A stretch of DNA of 64,000 nucleotides from Evansella sp. AB-P1 (GTDB taxonomy: Bacteria; Bacillota; Bacilli; Bacillales; Salisediminibacteriaceae), in NCBI RefSeq assembly GCF_029688925.1, contig NZ_JARUKY010000020.1, forward strand, positions 1-64,000. The letters run 5' to 3'. This document shows, piece by piece, positions 22,464 through 31,154 of the stretch. The notes below the pieces were generated by a model, which ran no database searches, was not told the origin of the DNA, and saw nothing but the letters and a program-made list of their open reading frames with translations. The stretch's first letter is position 1. Each line of letters begins with the position of its first letter. A program made the translations under genes and the position numbers.

Positions 22464-22497
22464 TAAACAGAATGTTTCACGTGAAACATTCTGTTTA
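22464..22497. promoter_or_regulatory. parS: parS site inside a 34-bp perfect palindrome
   Basis: TGTTTCACGTGAAACA (22473-22488) is an exact Bacillus parS, the ParB/Spo0J loading site. The symmetry continues outward, TAAACAGAA on the left and TTCTGTTTA on the right, giving 34 perfectly palindromic bases. As RNA it could fold into a 17-bp stem followed by a short T-rich tract, so it may also stop rsmG transcription before noc. Confidence 0.95.
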
Positions 22498-22672
22498 TAT
22501 GATGTTCTATTATCATTGAAAATATTAGAAACAGAAACTATTCACCTTTTCACTATTATAGGGAGAAATAAGTGTAAAAAAATAATATAATAGTTTTATT
22601 TGCAGGATTTTCCGTTTATTTCTCGAACTTTATTATAGATAAAGAGGTAGTTTTCTTAAGGTGGTGTTAACC

Positions 22673-23509
22673 ATGAAGCAATCATTTACCCGATTATTCG
22701 GATTAAATGAAAAAGAGGAAGAGGTATTAACCTCAGATAAAGAAGAGGTTCAGCAATTAAAAGTTGATGAAATCGTTCCTAATCGTTATCAACCAAGAAC
22801 CATCTTCCAAGATGATCGTATTGAAGAATTAGCTCAAACAATAAAGACCCACGGTATTATACAACCAATAGTTGTAAGAATACGTGATGACCAGTATGAA
22901 ATTATTGCTGGAGAACGTCGTTGGAGAGCTGTAAAGAAATTAGGGTGGGAAACCATACCAGGAATTATTAAAGAATTTAATGATTCACAAACTGCTTCCG
23001 TTGCTTTAATTGAAAATTTACAACGCGAAGGTTTAACATCCATTGAGGAAGCTGCTGCATACGCAAAACTATTAGACATTCATAATTTAACACAAGAAAG
23101 TTTGGCTCAACGTTTAGGGAAGGGCCAGTCTACAATAGCAAATAAATTGAGACTACTCCACCTGCCTGAATCTGTTCAGTCAGCATTATTAGAAAGAAAA
23201 ATTACTGAAAGACATGCACGTGCTCTTATAGGATTAAAGGATGTTGAACAGCAAGAAAAGATTTTACAGAGAATTATTAGTGAAGAACTAAATGTAAAAC
23301 AGACAGAAGAAGTTATAAAAAAACTCAAAGAAGGTACTGTTACTAAGAAAAAACCAATTCGTAAAGGTGTCTCTAAAGATATGCGTCTAGCAATGAACAC
23401 CATTAGAAAATCAGTCGATATGGTTGTTCAAACAGGAATGAATGTAGATACTTCAGAAGAGGAACATGAGGATTACTATCAATTTACAATCAAAATACCG
23501 AAATCATAA
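22673..23509 (+). CDS. noc: Nucleoid occlusion protein Noc
   Basis: 278 aa, ParB-family CTP switch that binds Noc sites and membranes to block FtsZ over the nucleoid. The start is ATG at 22673 ([11 protein letters not shown]) because AAGGTGGT precedes it; an upstream in-frame GTG is less likely. The N-terminal amphipathic membrane helix ([11 protein letters not shown]) is present. The CTP-binding motif region [12 protein letters not shown] and a ParB helix-turn-helix ([23 protein letters not shown]) are clear. Distinguished from ParB by this N-terminus and by position between rsmG and parA. A terminator follows. Confidence 0.95.
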   Translation: MKQSFTRLFGLNEKEEEVLTSDKEEVQQLKVDEIVPNRYQPRTIFQDDRIEELAQTIKTHGIIQPIVVRIRDDQYEIIAGERRWRAVKKLGWETIPGIIKEFNDSQTASVALIENLQREGLTSIEEAAAYAKLLDIHNLTQESLAQRLGKGQSTIANKLRLLHLPESVQSALLERKITERHARALIGLKDVEQQEKILQRIISEELNVKQTEEVIKKLKEGTVTKKKPIRKGVSKDMRLAMNTIRKSVDMVVQTGMNVDTSEEEHEDYYQFTIKIPKS

Positions 23510-23561
23510 CTTAAAAATATAGACATTGATTTTTGTCATAGCTAAATCGATATAAAAAATA

Positions 23562-23598
23562 GCATTCGTCTAATGAGACGAATGCATTATTTTTGTTT
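23562..23598 (+). terminator. noc terminator
   Basis: GCATTCGTCT / AGACGAATGC with a 4-nt loop, then ATTATTTTTGTTTTT. Confidence 0.88.
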
Positions 23599-23959
23599 TT
23601 ACAATTTTTTCGTATACTATTATTAGTAGTTCAGAAGGAATTTACTAGAAAAAACGTTAATTGTAATTAGTTTTTATTTTTTTTTATAAAACCATTACCT
23701 ACTAAATCTACTTTTCATGATAAAATAAGAATCAGTCAGTCAATTTCTTTTTTACTGTAATAGATTTAAGGTAGTGTACATTATTTAAATCTGTTTTTAT
23801 CAATACAGAAATTGTCTGAATCACTGATTCTCTACTTAAAGGAGTTTTCAGATGGTATTGTACGTATAGCTATTATTGAGATAGCTATATTTGTACGTGT
23901 AGGTGTATTTCATCCATGATTTTCATAAATAGAATGCTAGAATTAAGGTAGGTGACAAA
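23599..23959. other. Upstream region of parA
   Basis: About 360 bp without a gene. It includes an imperfect inverted repeat (GTACG-TATAGCTAT / ATAGCTATATTTGTAC, 23860-23896), a possible operator or leader hairpin. No other feature I can support. Confidence 0.4.
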
Positions 23960-24721
23960 ATGGGAAGAGTCATAGCTATTGCAAATCAAAAAGGCGGTGT
24001 TGGAAAAACGACAACTGCTGTTAATTTAAGTGCATGTCTCGCCCATGTGGGGCGCAAAACACTAATAATTGATATTGACCCACAAGGTAACACAACTAGT
24101 GGTATTGGAATTGACAAAGGTGACGTTGACCACTGTATTTATAATGTTCTTGTAGAGGATCGTAAAGCACATGATGTTATCATTCCGACGATCGTAGATA
24201 ACCTTCATATAATTCCATCTACTATACAGTTAGCTGGTGCTGAAATAGAGTTAGTACCTACAATATCGAGAGAAGTTCGGTTGAAGAGGGCTATAGAGCA
24301 AGTGAAATCGGATTATGATTATGTAATAATAGATTGTCCACCATCACTTGGTTTATTAACGATAAATTCATTAACAGCTGCTGATTCTGTATTAATTCCT
24401 GTACAGTGTGAGTACTATGCATTAGAAGGACTTAGTCAACTATTGAATACAGTGAGATTAGTTCAAAAGCATTTAAATCACGATTTAGAAATTGAAGGCG
24501 TGTTATTAACAATGTTAGATGCAAGAACTAACTTAGGTATACAAGTTATTGAAGAAGTGAAAAAATATTTTCGGGAAAAAGTATTCCAAACAATAATACC
24601 GAGGAATATTCGCTTAGGAGAAGCGCCAAGTCATGGGGAACCAATCATTACATACGACCCGAAATCAAGGGGTGCTGAAGTTTATATTGACTTAGCTAAG
24701 GAAGTGATGAATCATGGCTAG
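23960..24721 (+). CDS. soj: Chromosome segregation ATPase ParA (Soj)
   Basis: 253 aa deviant Walker ATPase. The N-terminal KGGVGKTTTAVN contains the signature Lys of the ParA/MinD type. Walker B-like IIDCPPSLG and the DPQGN motif are present. It controls origin segregation with ParB and regulates DnaA at the origin. RBS AAGGTAGGTG. It overlaps parB by eight bases, so the pair is translationally coupled. Length and sequence match Bacillus Soj closely. Confidence 0.97.
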   Translation: MGRVIAIANQKGGVGKTTTAVNLSACLAHVGRKTLIIDIDPQGNTTSGIGIDKGDVDHCIYNVLVEDRKAHDVIIPTIVDNLHIIPSTIQLAGAEIELVPTISREVRLKRAIEQVKSDYDYVIIDCPPSLGLLTINSLTAADSVLIPVQCEYYALEGLSQLLNTVRLVQKHLNHDLEIEGVLLTMLDARTNLGIQVIEEVKKYFREKVFQTIIPRNIRLGEAPSHGEPIITYDPKSRGAEVYIDLAKEVMNHG

Positions 24722-25565
24722 AGGTTTAGGGAAAGGGATTAGTGCTTTCTTTCCAGAAGCGGAAAATAATAATGATGAACAAGTACAAGAAATAAAAATT
24801 ACCGAATTAAGACCAAATCCATATCAACCAAGAAAAACTTTTGAACCAGAAGCTATTGAAGAATTAAAAACATCTATTTTAGAGCATGGAATCCTTCAGC
24901 CAATTATCGTAAGGAAAAGTATTAAAGGATATGAAATTGTAGTTGGTGAACGACGATTTCGCGCAGCAAAAGCAGCAAACTTATCATTTATTCCGGCAGT
25001 TGTTAGAGACTTAACTGAGGAAAAAATGATGGAAATTGCATTAATTGAGAACTTACAACGAGAGGATTTAAATCCTTTAGAGGAAGCAAAAGCATACCAA
25101 AAATTGATGGGGCATTTAAAAGTTACTCAAGAAGAGCTTTCAAAAAAGCTTGGGAAAAGTAGACCACATATAGCTAACCATGTTAGATTACTTCAATTAC
25201 CACAAGTAGCTCAAACATTAATAGATGATGGTAAACTATCAATGGGTCATGGCCGTGCTTTATTAGGCTTAAAAAATAAAGAACAATTTAATGCTATCAT
25301 TGAAAAAGTAATAAAAGAAAAGTTAAGTGTAAGACAACTAGAAGAATTGATTCAACAAGTGAACAAAAATGTTCCACGTGAAACAATTCCTAAAAAAAAT
25401 GTTTCTCCCTTTATTCGTGAAAGAGAAGCTAGCCTTAAAGAATATTTTGGAACAAATGTTCAAATTAGAAAAGGAAAAAATAAAGGTAAGATCGAAATAG
25501 AATTTTTTTCCGATGACGATTTAGAACGAATTCTTCATTTAATTAATGAAGAGAATGAAATTTAG
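24714..25565 (+). CDS. spo0J: Chromosome partitioning protein ParB (Spo0J)
   Basis: 283 aa. A CTP-dependent DNA clamp that loads at parS, slides, and recruits SMC. CTP-binding motifs: ILQPIIVRK (C-motif region) and GERRFRAAKAA. The helix-turn-helix TQEELSKKLGKSRPHIANHVRLLQ follows, and the C-terminal dimer domain ends ERILHLINEENEI. The gene carries a parS site within its own coding sequence (25370-25385, encoding NVPRET), as B. subtilis spo0J does. It is followed by a symmetrical terminator. Confidence 0.97.
   Translation: MARGLGKGISAFFPEAENNNDEQVQEIKITELRPNPYQPRKTFEPEAIEELKTSILEHGILQPIIVRKSIKGYEIVVGERRFRAAKAANLSFIPAVVRDLTEEKMMEIALIENLQREDLNPLEEAKAYQKLMGHLKVTQEELSKKLGKSRPHIANHVRLLQLPQVAQTLIDDGKLSMGHGRALLGLKNKEQFNAIIEKVIKEKLSVRQLEELIQQVNKNVPRETIPKKNVSPFIREREASLKEYFGTNVQIRKGKNKGKIEIEFFSDDDLERILHLINEENEI
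25370..25385. promoter_or_regulatory. parS: parS site inside spo0J
   Basis: TGTTCCACGTGAAACA, an exact match to the Bacillus parS consensus TGTTnCACGTGAAACA, in frame within parB. It is the same sequence and position type as the parS of B. subtilis spo0J, so it is constrained by both protein and DNA function. Confidence 0.95.
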
Positions 25566-25569
25566 AACT

Positions 25570-25598
25570 AGTGATCATCATTTGATGATCACTTTTTG
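25570..25598. terminator. Terminator after parB
   Basis: AGTGATCATCA / TGATGATCACT with a 2-nt loop followed by TTTTG. Near-perfect palindrome starting 5 bp after the parB stop. Confidence 0.85.
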
Positions 25599-25897
25599 TT
25601 AATAATTGTATTAATAGGAAAGTATAATTAATTAATATAAACAGATAACTATGGAATGTCTTTGAACTTTATACTGGATAGTAATTCAGGTCAGTAGGTA
25701 TACGCAGTTGCCACCGTTCTAAAAACTACAAATTACGAACAGATGTAACACTAGTGCCTTGCCTATAAGTATCCGGCTTGTAGTGTATTAAAGCCATACT
25801 ATATAGTTCTTATAAAAACAATCTCATAGAAAACAACGTATAATAAATCTAAAAATACACTTGAAGTAATTTGGGTAATTAGTAAGGAGTAAAAGCG
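25599..25897. other. parB-DUF554 spacer
   Basis: About 300 bp, mostly AT-rich. The stretch 25680-25720 (AATTCAGG..., CGCAGTTGCC) vaguely recalls the start of the dispersed repeat and may be a decayed copy. No gene is supportable. Confidence 0.35.
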
Positions 25898-26608
25898 ATG
25901 ATTTTATTTGGAACAATAGTAAATGGAGTAGCAATTATCATTGGTTCGTTATTAGGGATTAAGTTAAAGAATTTTTCAGATAATCTAAAAGAAACAGTTA
26001 TGAAAGCAATTGGTTTAGCTGTAATTGTGTTAGGAATAAGCATGGCTTTTGAAGGGGAACAATTTCTTGTTGTTATTTTCAGTTTAGCTTTAGGTGGGGT
26101 GATAGGAGAAAGGTGGAATTTAGAAGGGAAGTTAAATGAAGTAGGTAATTGGGTAGAGAAAAAAATGAAAAGTAAAGCAGATGGAAAACTAGCTGAAGGA
26201 TTTGTTGCAGCAACACTATTGTTTGTAGTAGGTGCTATGTCAATTATAGGTGCATTAGATAGTGGATTTAGAAATGATCATTCTGTTTTGTTAACTAAAT
26301 CTGTTCTTGACGGTTTTGCTTCTATAGTATTTGCTGCAACCATGGGCCTGGGTGTTATGTTTTCCGCTATTCCAGTTGTTCTATATCAAGGTACCATTGC
26401 ATTACTTGCTACTTATATTGTGATTTTAGTTCCAGAAAACTTCTTAAATTTATTTATTAATGAAATTACAGCAGTAGGTGGAGTAATGATTATAGGTATT
26501 GGACTTAACCTATTAGGAATTCCTAAAATAAGAGTGGCAAATTTATTACCTGCAATTATTGTTACTGTTATTCTATTAATAATTCTACAATATATACCTA
26601 GTTTCTAA
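25898..26608 (+). CDS. DUF554 family membrane protein (YdfK/YqgA-like)
   Basis: 236 aa, strongly hydrophobic, with six or seven predicted membrane segments and glycine-rich turns (GTIVNGVAIIIGSLLG, ALGGVIGERWNLEGKLN, GLNLLGIPKIRVANLLPA). The DUF554 family has no settled biochemical function; a transport role is possible. Genes of this family occur next to parB in several Bacilli. RBS AAGGAG. Monocistronic as far as can be seen. Confidence 0.85.
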   Translation: MILFGTIVNGVAIIIGSLLGIKLKNFSDNLKETVMKAIGLAVIVLGISMAFEGEQFLVVIFSLALGGVIGERWNLEGKLNEVGNWVEKKMKSKADGKLAEGFVAATLLFVVGAMSIIGALDSGFRNDHSVLLTKSVLDGFASIVFAATMGLGVMFSAIPVVLYQGTIALLATYIVILVPENFLNLFINEITAVGGVMIIGIGLNLLGIPKIRVANLLPAIIVTVILLIILQYIPSF

Positions 26609-26689
26609 GTTTTCATGAAATATAAAATTCATAACTAGGACAAGATATACTCATATACAGTTCTTATTTGATAAGATTAAAACTGTCTG

Positions 26690-26996
26690 TCTACCCTGAA
26701 AATACGACTGTGCAATATTAGAAAAATAAGTTATTGTACCTTAAATAGTTCAGTAGTGAAGGGCAGCGACTTCAGTGGGATCAGCACGATCCGAAAATCC
26801 CCTAAAAGCTTACTGTGTAAGTTTTAGGAAGTTGAGGCCGTGCCCGGAGCTAGGATGGCGATATTACGCCGTTGCCTACAGGACGTGGGCTGATCTTAGG
26901 TGTAATTGGCCTGCCTGAAACGGATGAACCTCCTGATGAGTATTTTCATCCTCCATGGTGCAAGTCTTCACATGCATAGGCGTTCTATCTTGAAAA
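26690..26996 (+). repeat. Dispersed repeat, full-length copy 3 (core 26863-26906)
   Basis: Starts TCTACCCTGAAAATA and ends TCTATCTTGAAAA. It has the same order of parts as the 10.68 kb copy, plus an about 40-bp extra stretch near its start. It includes the CCTAAAA(G)CTTAC / GTAAGTTTTAGG hairpin (26801-26828) and the core with GCCTAC-AGGAC-GTGGGC. Confidence 0.9.
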
Positions 26997-26998
26997 AA

Positions 26999-27043
26999 AA
27001 GAACTGCATTCTTTTATAAAGTGGAATGCAGTTCTTTTTTTTG
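26999..27043 (+). terminator. Strong terminator downstream of the repeat
   Basis: AAGAACTGCATTC / GAATGCAGTTCTT with a 12-nt loop and a run of T. It probably ends transcription from the DUF554 gene (390 bp upstream), unless the repeat is itself transcribed. Directly after it (27050-27108) is a remnant of the common Bacillus CTAGCTCCAG...CTTGCGCTTT repeat. Confidence 0.8.
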
Positions 27044-27111
27044 AAAGGTAATTTATAATATTTTCACCACGAAAGGCGGCTAGCTCCAGACGGGGCCTTG
27101 CGCTTTGCTTT

Positions 27112-27732
27112 CTAAATATAGTTTTCACGTTTTAATGTTTGTTCTAACCAATTTGGTGTAACTGATTGCCAACGAGCAGATCGGACGATTGCTCTAGATA
27201 TAATATCAGCCATCTCCATTACTAATGAAAGGCGAGTGTTTTGGAGTACCATCATTTCCATAAAGCCATTGACATTTACAATTCCAGTAATATGAATATC
27301 ACCAATAGCTGGTAATTGTTTATTTACTGCGGCTCCCGGACGAACTGGTCCTTCTCCAATGGTTAAATAACCAACACTGGAAGATCTCCCTAGACAAGCA
27401 TCAATACCAATGATAAATGGGTTATGGTGATTCACTTGTATTTGAGAAATTATATCTTCTAAATTTTTTGCGTGAACAGGTTCTTTCAAAGTACCATAGG
27501 TTGAAAATTGATTAAACCCTCTTTCTAATAATTTAGTACCTACTAATGGCCCTAAACTATCTCCAGTAGAACGATCAGTTCCAATACACACAGTCACAAT
27601 TTCCTGTTCTTTATCTTTTGGTAAAAGAGAAAAAATTTTTTTTGCCATATGACTAATGACAATTGGTTGATTCATATGCACTCGAAATGAGTTATTTTTC
27701 TTTTGTGGAAAAAGTTGTCCAGAAAGCATCAT
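27112..27732 (-). CDS. yyaC: Sporulation protein YyaC (GPR-like)
   Basis: 206 aa, Spo protease-like YyaC family, with the fold of the germination protease GPR. Visible conserved stretches: CIGTDRSTGDSLGPLVG, GIDACLGRSSSVG and GDIHITGIVNVNGFMEMMVLQNTRL. The start at 27732 is chosen because GAGGG lies just upstream; codons further out are unlike the family. In B. subtilis it lies next to spo0J and is sporulation-expressed. Here it is divergent from a transporter, with 87 bp between them. The precise role is not established. Confidence 0.9.
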   Translation of the reverse strand: MMLSGQLFPQKKNNSFRVHMNQPIVISHMAKKIFSLLPKDKEQEIVTVCIGTDRSTGDSLGPLVGTKLLERGFNQFSTYGTLKEPVHAKNLEDIISQIQVNHHNPFIIGIDACLGRSSSVGYLTIGEGPVRPGAAVNKQLPAIGDIHITGIVNVNGFMEMMVLQNTRLSLVMEMADIISRAIVRSARWQSVTPNWLEQTLKRENYI

Positions 27733-27819
27733 ACAACCCTCATTTCTACAATAATAGTAACAGTATACGGAAACTTTTATTGTTCTATACATCAAATACG
27801 AAAAAAAGAGGGGAAAGCG

Positions 27820-28848
27820 ATGTGGCTATCAGGTTTTAAATGGATGTTCTTAATTATAGGTACGATGATTGGAGCAGGGTATGCTTCAGGAAGAGAGCTA
27901 TGGCAATTTTTTGGGACAGAAAGCACGTTTGCAATACTCCTATTTTCAATTCTATTTTTTATATGTTGTTATGTAATTATGAAAATAAGCTATGAAAAGA
28001 AATCCACTCACTATATTCCTATTTTAAAGGAATTGATGGGAAGAAGGTTAACACGTTTATATGATGGGATGATTATATTATATTTATTTTCCACTACCGT
28101 AATCATGATTGCAGGTGGAGGAGCAACATTGGAAGCCGTTCATATTCCATATTGGTATGGTGTTGCAATCATTGTAGGACTCCTCGTTTTGTTATTTGTT
28201 TGGGGTATAAATGGTATGACGTCAATGAATGCAATGATAATACCAATACTGATTACATTCTTAGTTGGGACATTAGTTGTTTTTCAAATAACAACAGGTT
28301 TTTCTATTGAAATGACATTAACAGAACAAAGAAATTGGCCATCAGCATTTACTTTTACAGCACTAAATATTTTACCATTAGTTGCTGTCATAGCAGCAAT
28401 TGGAAATAAAATATCATATAAAGGTGAAATGTTAATTGCAAGCCTAGGTAGTGCAATCATATTAGGATTAATTTCACTGTTATACAATGATTCATTATTA
28501 AAGGTAGCAAATGAAGTGATGTTATATGAAATACCACTTTTTGCAATTTTAAAACATTATCCTTACTTTATGATTCTAGTAATGTCAGGATTATTATGGG
28601 CAGCAATTTATACAACTGCAGCTTCTGGAATACTTGGTTTATGTACAAGAACATATGAATATATTAAATTTCCATTCTGGTTAATCGCTTTGATGCTATT
28701 ACTTATTATGATGCCACTTACAACCATTGGATTTTCAAAATTGATAGCTATTCTTTATCCTCTGTATGGGGTATTAAATTTATATATATTGGCTGCAATT
28801 TTATTGCACCCTATTGTGCACCGGTTTGATGACAGTAGGACAGAATAA
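27820..28848 (+). CDS. YkvI-like membrane transporter
   Basis: 342 aa, about ten membrane segments. The start is ATG 27820 (MWLSGFKWMFLIIGTMIGAG) because AGAGGGGAAA precedes it; the open frame upstream overlaps yyaC and is not coding. The GTMIGAGYASGRELWQFFG opening is characteristic of YkvI-family proteins distantly related to APC-type amino acid transporters (unwound first helix). Substrate unknown. A homolog lies in this same yyaC-ychF interval in several Bacilli. Confidence 0.85.
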   Translation: MWLSGFKWMFLIIGTMIGAGYASGRELWQFFGTESTFAILLFSILFFICCYVIMKISYEKKSTHYIPILKELMGRRLTRLYDGMIILYLFSTTVIMIAGGGATLEAVHIPYWYGVAIIVGLLVLLFVWGINGMTSMNAMIIPILITFLVGTLVVFQITTGFSIEMTLTEQRNWPSAFTFTALNILPLVAVIAAIGNKISYKGEMLIASLGSAIILGLISLLYNDSLLKVANEVMLYEIPLFAILKHYPYFMILVMSGLLWAAIYTTAASGILGLCTRTYEYIKFPFWLIALMLLLIMMPLTTIGFSKLIAILYPLYGVLNLYILAAILLHPIVHRFDDSRTE

Positions 28849-28923
28849 ATGTATCAATAGCACTGTTGTGATGAGTTATAGTATAATTTCAACAAATGAA
28901 TAATTAAGAGGAAGTGAATTCGT

Positions 28924-29124
28924 ATGGCCGATAAGGATTTTAATCTACAGGATATTGTGGAAATGAAAAAACCTCATCCATGTGGTGAGAATAGATGGAA
29001 AATTATACGTATGGGTATGGACATACGTATAAAATGCTGTAAATGTGACCATAGTGTGATGATTCCCAGAAAAGAGTTTGCTAAAAAAATGAAGAAAGTT
29101 ATCGTTCATCATAATCAAGAATAG
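28924..29124 (+). CDS. yyzM: DUF951 small protein (YyzM-like)
   Basis: 66 aa. Four cysteines (C20 in PHPCGENRW, then C38, C39 and C41 in IKCCKCDH) suggest a metal site or nucleic-acid-binding zinc knuckle. The family DUF951 is nearly always found just upstream of ychF in Firmicutes. RBS AAGAGGAAGTG. It is 248 bp before ychF. Function not known. Confidence 0.88.
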   Translation: MADKDFNLQDIVEMKKPHPCGENRWKIIRMGMDIRIKCCKCDHSVMIPRKEFAKKMKKVIVHHNQE

Positions 29125-29372
29125 TAATTTATTAAAATAAATCCTCTTTTGCTTGCCCACTAATTTACAAAAAAGATTAGAAATATTTACATACACCTTT
29201 TAGTGGGAAATTAACGCCTTGCGCTTTTTTTATACTATTACTATAATTGGTAGGGATATAAATAAGGTTTATATAGGAAAGGTGTAACTAACACGTCTAT
29301 CATGACTGAAGCTAGACACCTCTCGTGGAAATATGTATAATTCCTATCTTTTAAATAAAGGAGCAATTTACT
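29125..29372. other. Spacer before ychF with Bacillus repeat remnant
   Basis: Contains ACGCCTTGCGCTTTTTTTA (29213-29231) and GAAGCTAGACACCTCTCG, pieces of the same CTAGC...CTTGCGCTTTT repeat seen at 27.05 and 43.97 kb. Confidence 0.5.
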
Positions 29373-30473
29373 ATGGCGTTAACTACAGGAATTGTTGGTT
29401 TACCGAATGTAGGGAAATCAACGTTATTTAATGCAATTACTCAAGCAGGTGCAGAATCAGCTAATTATCCATTCTGTACTATTGATCCAAACGTAGGAAT
29501 CGTAGAAGTCCCAGATCATCGTTTAGATAAACTAACAGAAATGGTAGAACCCAAAAAAACAGTTCCAACTGCATTTGAGTTTACGGATATTGCAGGTATT
29601 GTGGAAGGTGCAAGTAAGGGAGAAGGGTTAGGAAATAAGTTCTTATCTCATATTCGTCAAGTAGATGCCATATCTCATGTTGTTCGATGCTTTGTAGATG
29701 ATAACATCACACACGTGTCTGGAAGTGTAGATCCTATACGAGATATTCAAGTGATTAATTTAGAACTAATTTTAGCTGATTTAGAAACAGTGGAGAAAAG
29801 AATCGGTAAAGTTGAAAAGATGGCAAAACAAAAAGATAAAGAAGCAATGGTTGAATTTGAAGTGTTAGATAAGTTACGGACTGCATTCGAGAATGAAAAG
29901 CCAGCACGTAGTGTAGATATGTCAAAAGAACAAATGAAGATTGCAAAAGGACTTCATTTATTAACAATGAAACCAGTTTTATATGCAGCAAATGTTAGTG
30001 AAGAGGAAATTTTAGATGCAGATGAAAACCCTAATGTTCAAAAGGTAAAAGATTTTGCTACAGAAGAAGGTTCAGAGGTAATCGTTGTTTGTGCCAAAAT
30101 TGAATCTGAAATTGCTGAATTAGACGGTGAAGAAAAAGAAGAGTTTTTGCAGGAACTTGGTATTGAAGAGTCTGGTTTAGACCAGTTAATTAAAGCAGCA
30201 TACAATCTCCTCGGTCTAGAAACATATTTCACTGCAGGTAAACAAGAAGTTCGTGCTTGGACAATCCGTAGAGGTACAAAGGCTCCTCAGGCAGCGGGAG
30301 TCATTCATACAGACTTCGAAAGAGGATTTATTAGAGCTGAGATTGTTTCATACGAGGATTTAGTACAAGCTGGATCAATGGCAATTGCAAAAGAAAACGG
30401 TAAAGTTCGATTAGAAGGAAAAGAATATATCGTTCAGGATGGAGATGTCATCCATTTCAGGTTTAATGTTTAG
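29373..30473 (+). CDS. ychF: Redox-regulated ATPase YchF (Obg family)
   Basis: 366 aa. An Obg-like ATPase that binds ribosomes. G1 is GLPNVGKST; G3 is DIAGIVEGASKGEGLGN, with the YchF-type glycine-rich switch II. In place of the GTPase NKxD there is ANVSEEE, which gives ATP preference. A coiled-coil region follows (about 130-200), then a C-terminal TGS domain (FTAGKQEVRAWTIRRG...VIHFRFNV). Start ATG behind AAGGAGC. Upstream of the rpsF operon, as in Bacillus (YyaF). Confidence 0.97.
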   Translation: MALTTGIVGLPNVGKSTLFNAITQAGAESANYPFCTIDPNVGIVEVPDHRLDKLTEMVEPKKTVPTAFEFTDIAGIVEGASKGEGLGNKFLSHIRQVDAISHVVRCFVDDNITHVSGSVDPIRDIQVINLELILADLETVEKRIGKVEKMAKQKDKEAMVEFEVLDKLRTAFENEKPARSVDMSKEQMKIAKGLHLLTMKPVLYAANVSEEEILDADENPNVQKVKDFATEEGSEVIVVCAKIESEIAELDGEEKEEFLQELGIEESGLDQLIKAAYNLLGLETYFTAGKQEVRAWTIRRGTKAPQAAGVIHTDFERGFIRAEIVSYEDLVQAGSMAIAKENGKVRLEGKEYIVQDGDVIHFRFNV

Positions 30474-30716
30474 ACTATCCAGAAAATAAAAATAGTTAAG
30501 TAGTGTAATGCGGCCAATGCTTCAGCTTCCTCGGAAGCAAAGAACGCTTCCTGTGGTATCTTCACCTATTGCTTTTCCCGCAGGAATCTCGCATGATCTG
30601 CAAAAATCAAATGTCTAATAAAATAACACCATCCTTTAACATAGCCTTTTTATTAAGTTAAAATCCTCAGAGAAAATCCATTAAATTAATGTTTAATGGA
30701 TTTTTTTAATACAATC
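30474..30716. other. ychF-rpsF spacer with GC-rich repeat and terminator
   Basis: GCTTCCTCGGAAGC followed by CGCTTCCTG...CCCGCAGGAATCTCGC (30520-30595) is of the common Bacillus GC-rich hairpin repeat type. A terminator, AAATCCATTAAA / TTTAATGGATTT plus T run, lies at 30674-30707. Confidence 0.7.
30674..30707 (+). terminator. ychF terminator
   Basis: Perfect 12-bp stem AAATCCATTAAA / TTTAATGGATTT with a 6-nt loop followed by T7. Confidence 0.88.
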
Positions 30717-30745
30717 TTGTATAAAAGGTTCTACTCTGCTATAAT
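30717..30745 (+). promoter_or_regulatory. Sigma-A promoter of rpsF-ssb-rpsR
   Basis: -35 TTGTAT (30717-30722), 17-nt spacer, consensus -10 TATAAT (30740-30745). It lies 86 nt before rpsF. Confidence 0.85.
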
Positions 30746-30749
30746 TGAT

Positions 30750-30831
30750 CATTGCGAGCAATAACTGAATTATTTGCTCCTTGCTCCTCTAATTAATAGT
30801 GGAGCCTTAGACCAAAAGGAGGTGACGAAAC
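30750..30831 (+). promoter_or_regulatory. rpsF mRNA leader, candidate S6:S18 autoregulatory element
   Basis: The 80-nt leader can pair GCTCC with GGAGC around a short loop (about 30781-30812). In Firmicutes the rpsF leader is a known binding site for the S6:S18 protein pair, which represses its own operon. The hairpin and position fit; I cannot confirm the consensus bulge by eye. Confidence 0.4.
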
Positions 30832-31119
30832 ATGCGCAAGTATGAAATTATGTACATTGTACGTCCAAATCTTGAAGAAGCAGCAACGAAAGAGGTTGTT
30901 GAACGTTTCAATACTATTTTAACGGACAATGGCGCAGAAGTAGAAAAGGCTGAGGAAAAAGGTAAGCGTCGTTTAGCTTATGAAATCAATGACTTTAAAG
31001 AAGGCTATTACGTGCTATTAAACGTAAATGCTCCTACTGAAGCAATTGATGAATTCAACCGTTTAGTAAGAATTAACGACAACATCTTACGTCATATTGT
31101 CGTTCGTGATGAAGAATAA
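30832..31119 (+). CDS. rpsF: Ribosomal protein bS6
   Basis: 95 aa. A small-subunit platform protein that binds 16S rRNA with S18. Typical [18 protein letters not shown] start and [21 protein letters not shown] core. RBS AAAAGGAGGTG. First gene of the rpsF-ssb-rpsR operon. Confidence 0.98.
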   Translation: MRKYEIMYIVRPNLEEAATKEVVERFNTILTDNGAEVEKAEEKGKRRLAYEINDFKEGYYVLLNVNAPTEAIDEFNRLVRINDNILRHIVVRDEE

Positions 31120-31154
31120 TTTATAGATAGATTATGTTCCGGGGAGGAGTTCGG

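Noticed and set aside
22661-22672. Upstream GTG start for noc
   Set aside because: It overlaps the ribosome site for the ATG at 22673, and the ATG gives the conserved Noc N-terminus.
27703-27819. N-terminal extension of the YkvI-like gene
   Set aside because: It would overlap yyaC on the other strand and lacks family similarity; a good ribosome site precedes ATG 27820.
30520-30595. GC-rich inverted segment before rpsF as a possible riboswitch
   Set aside because: It resembles the common Bacillus GC-rich hairpin repeat and lies before the ychF terminator, not in the rpsF leader.
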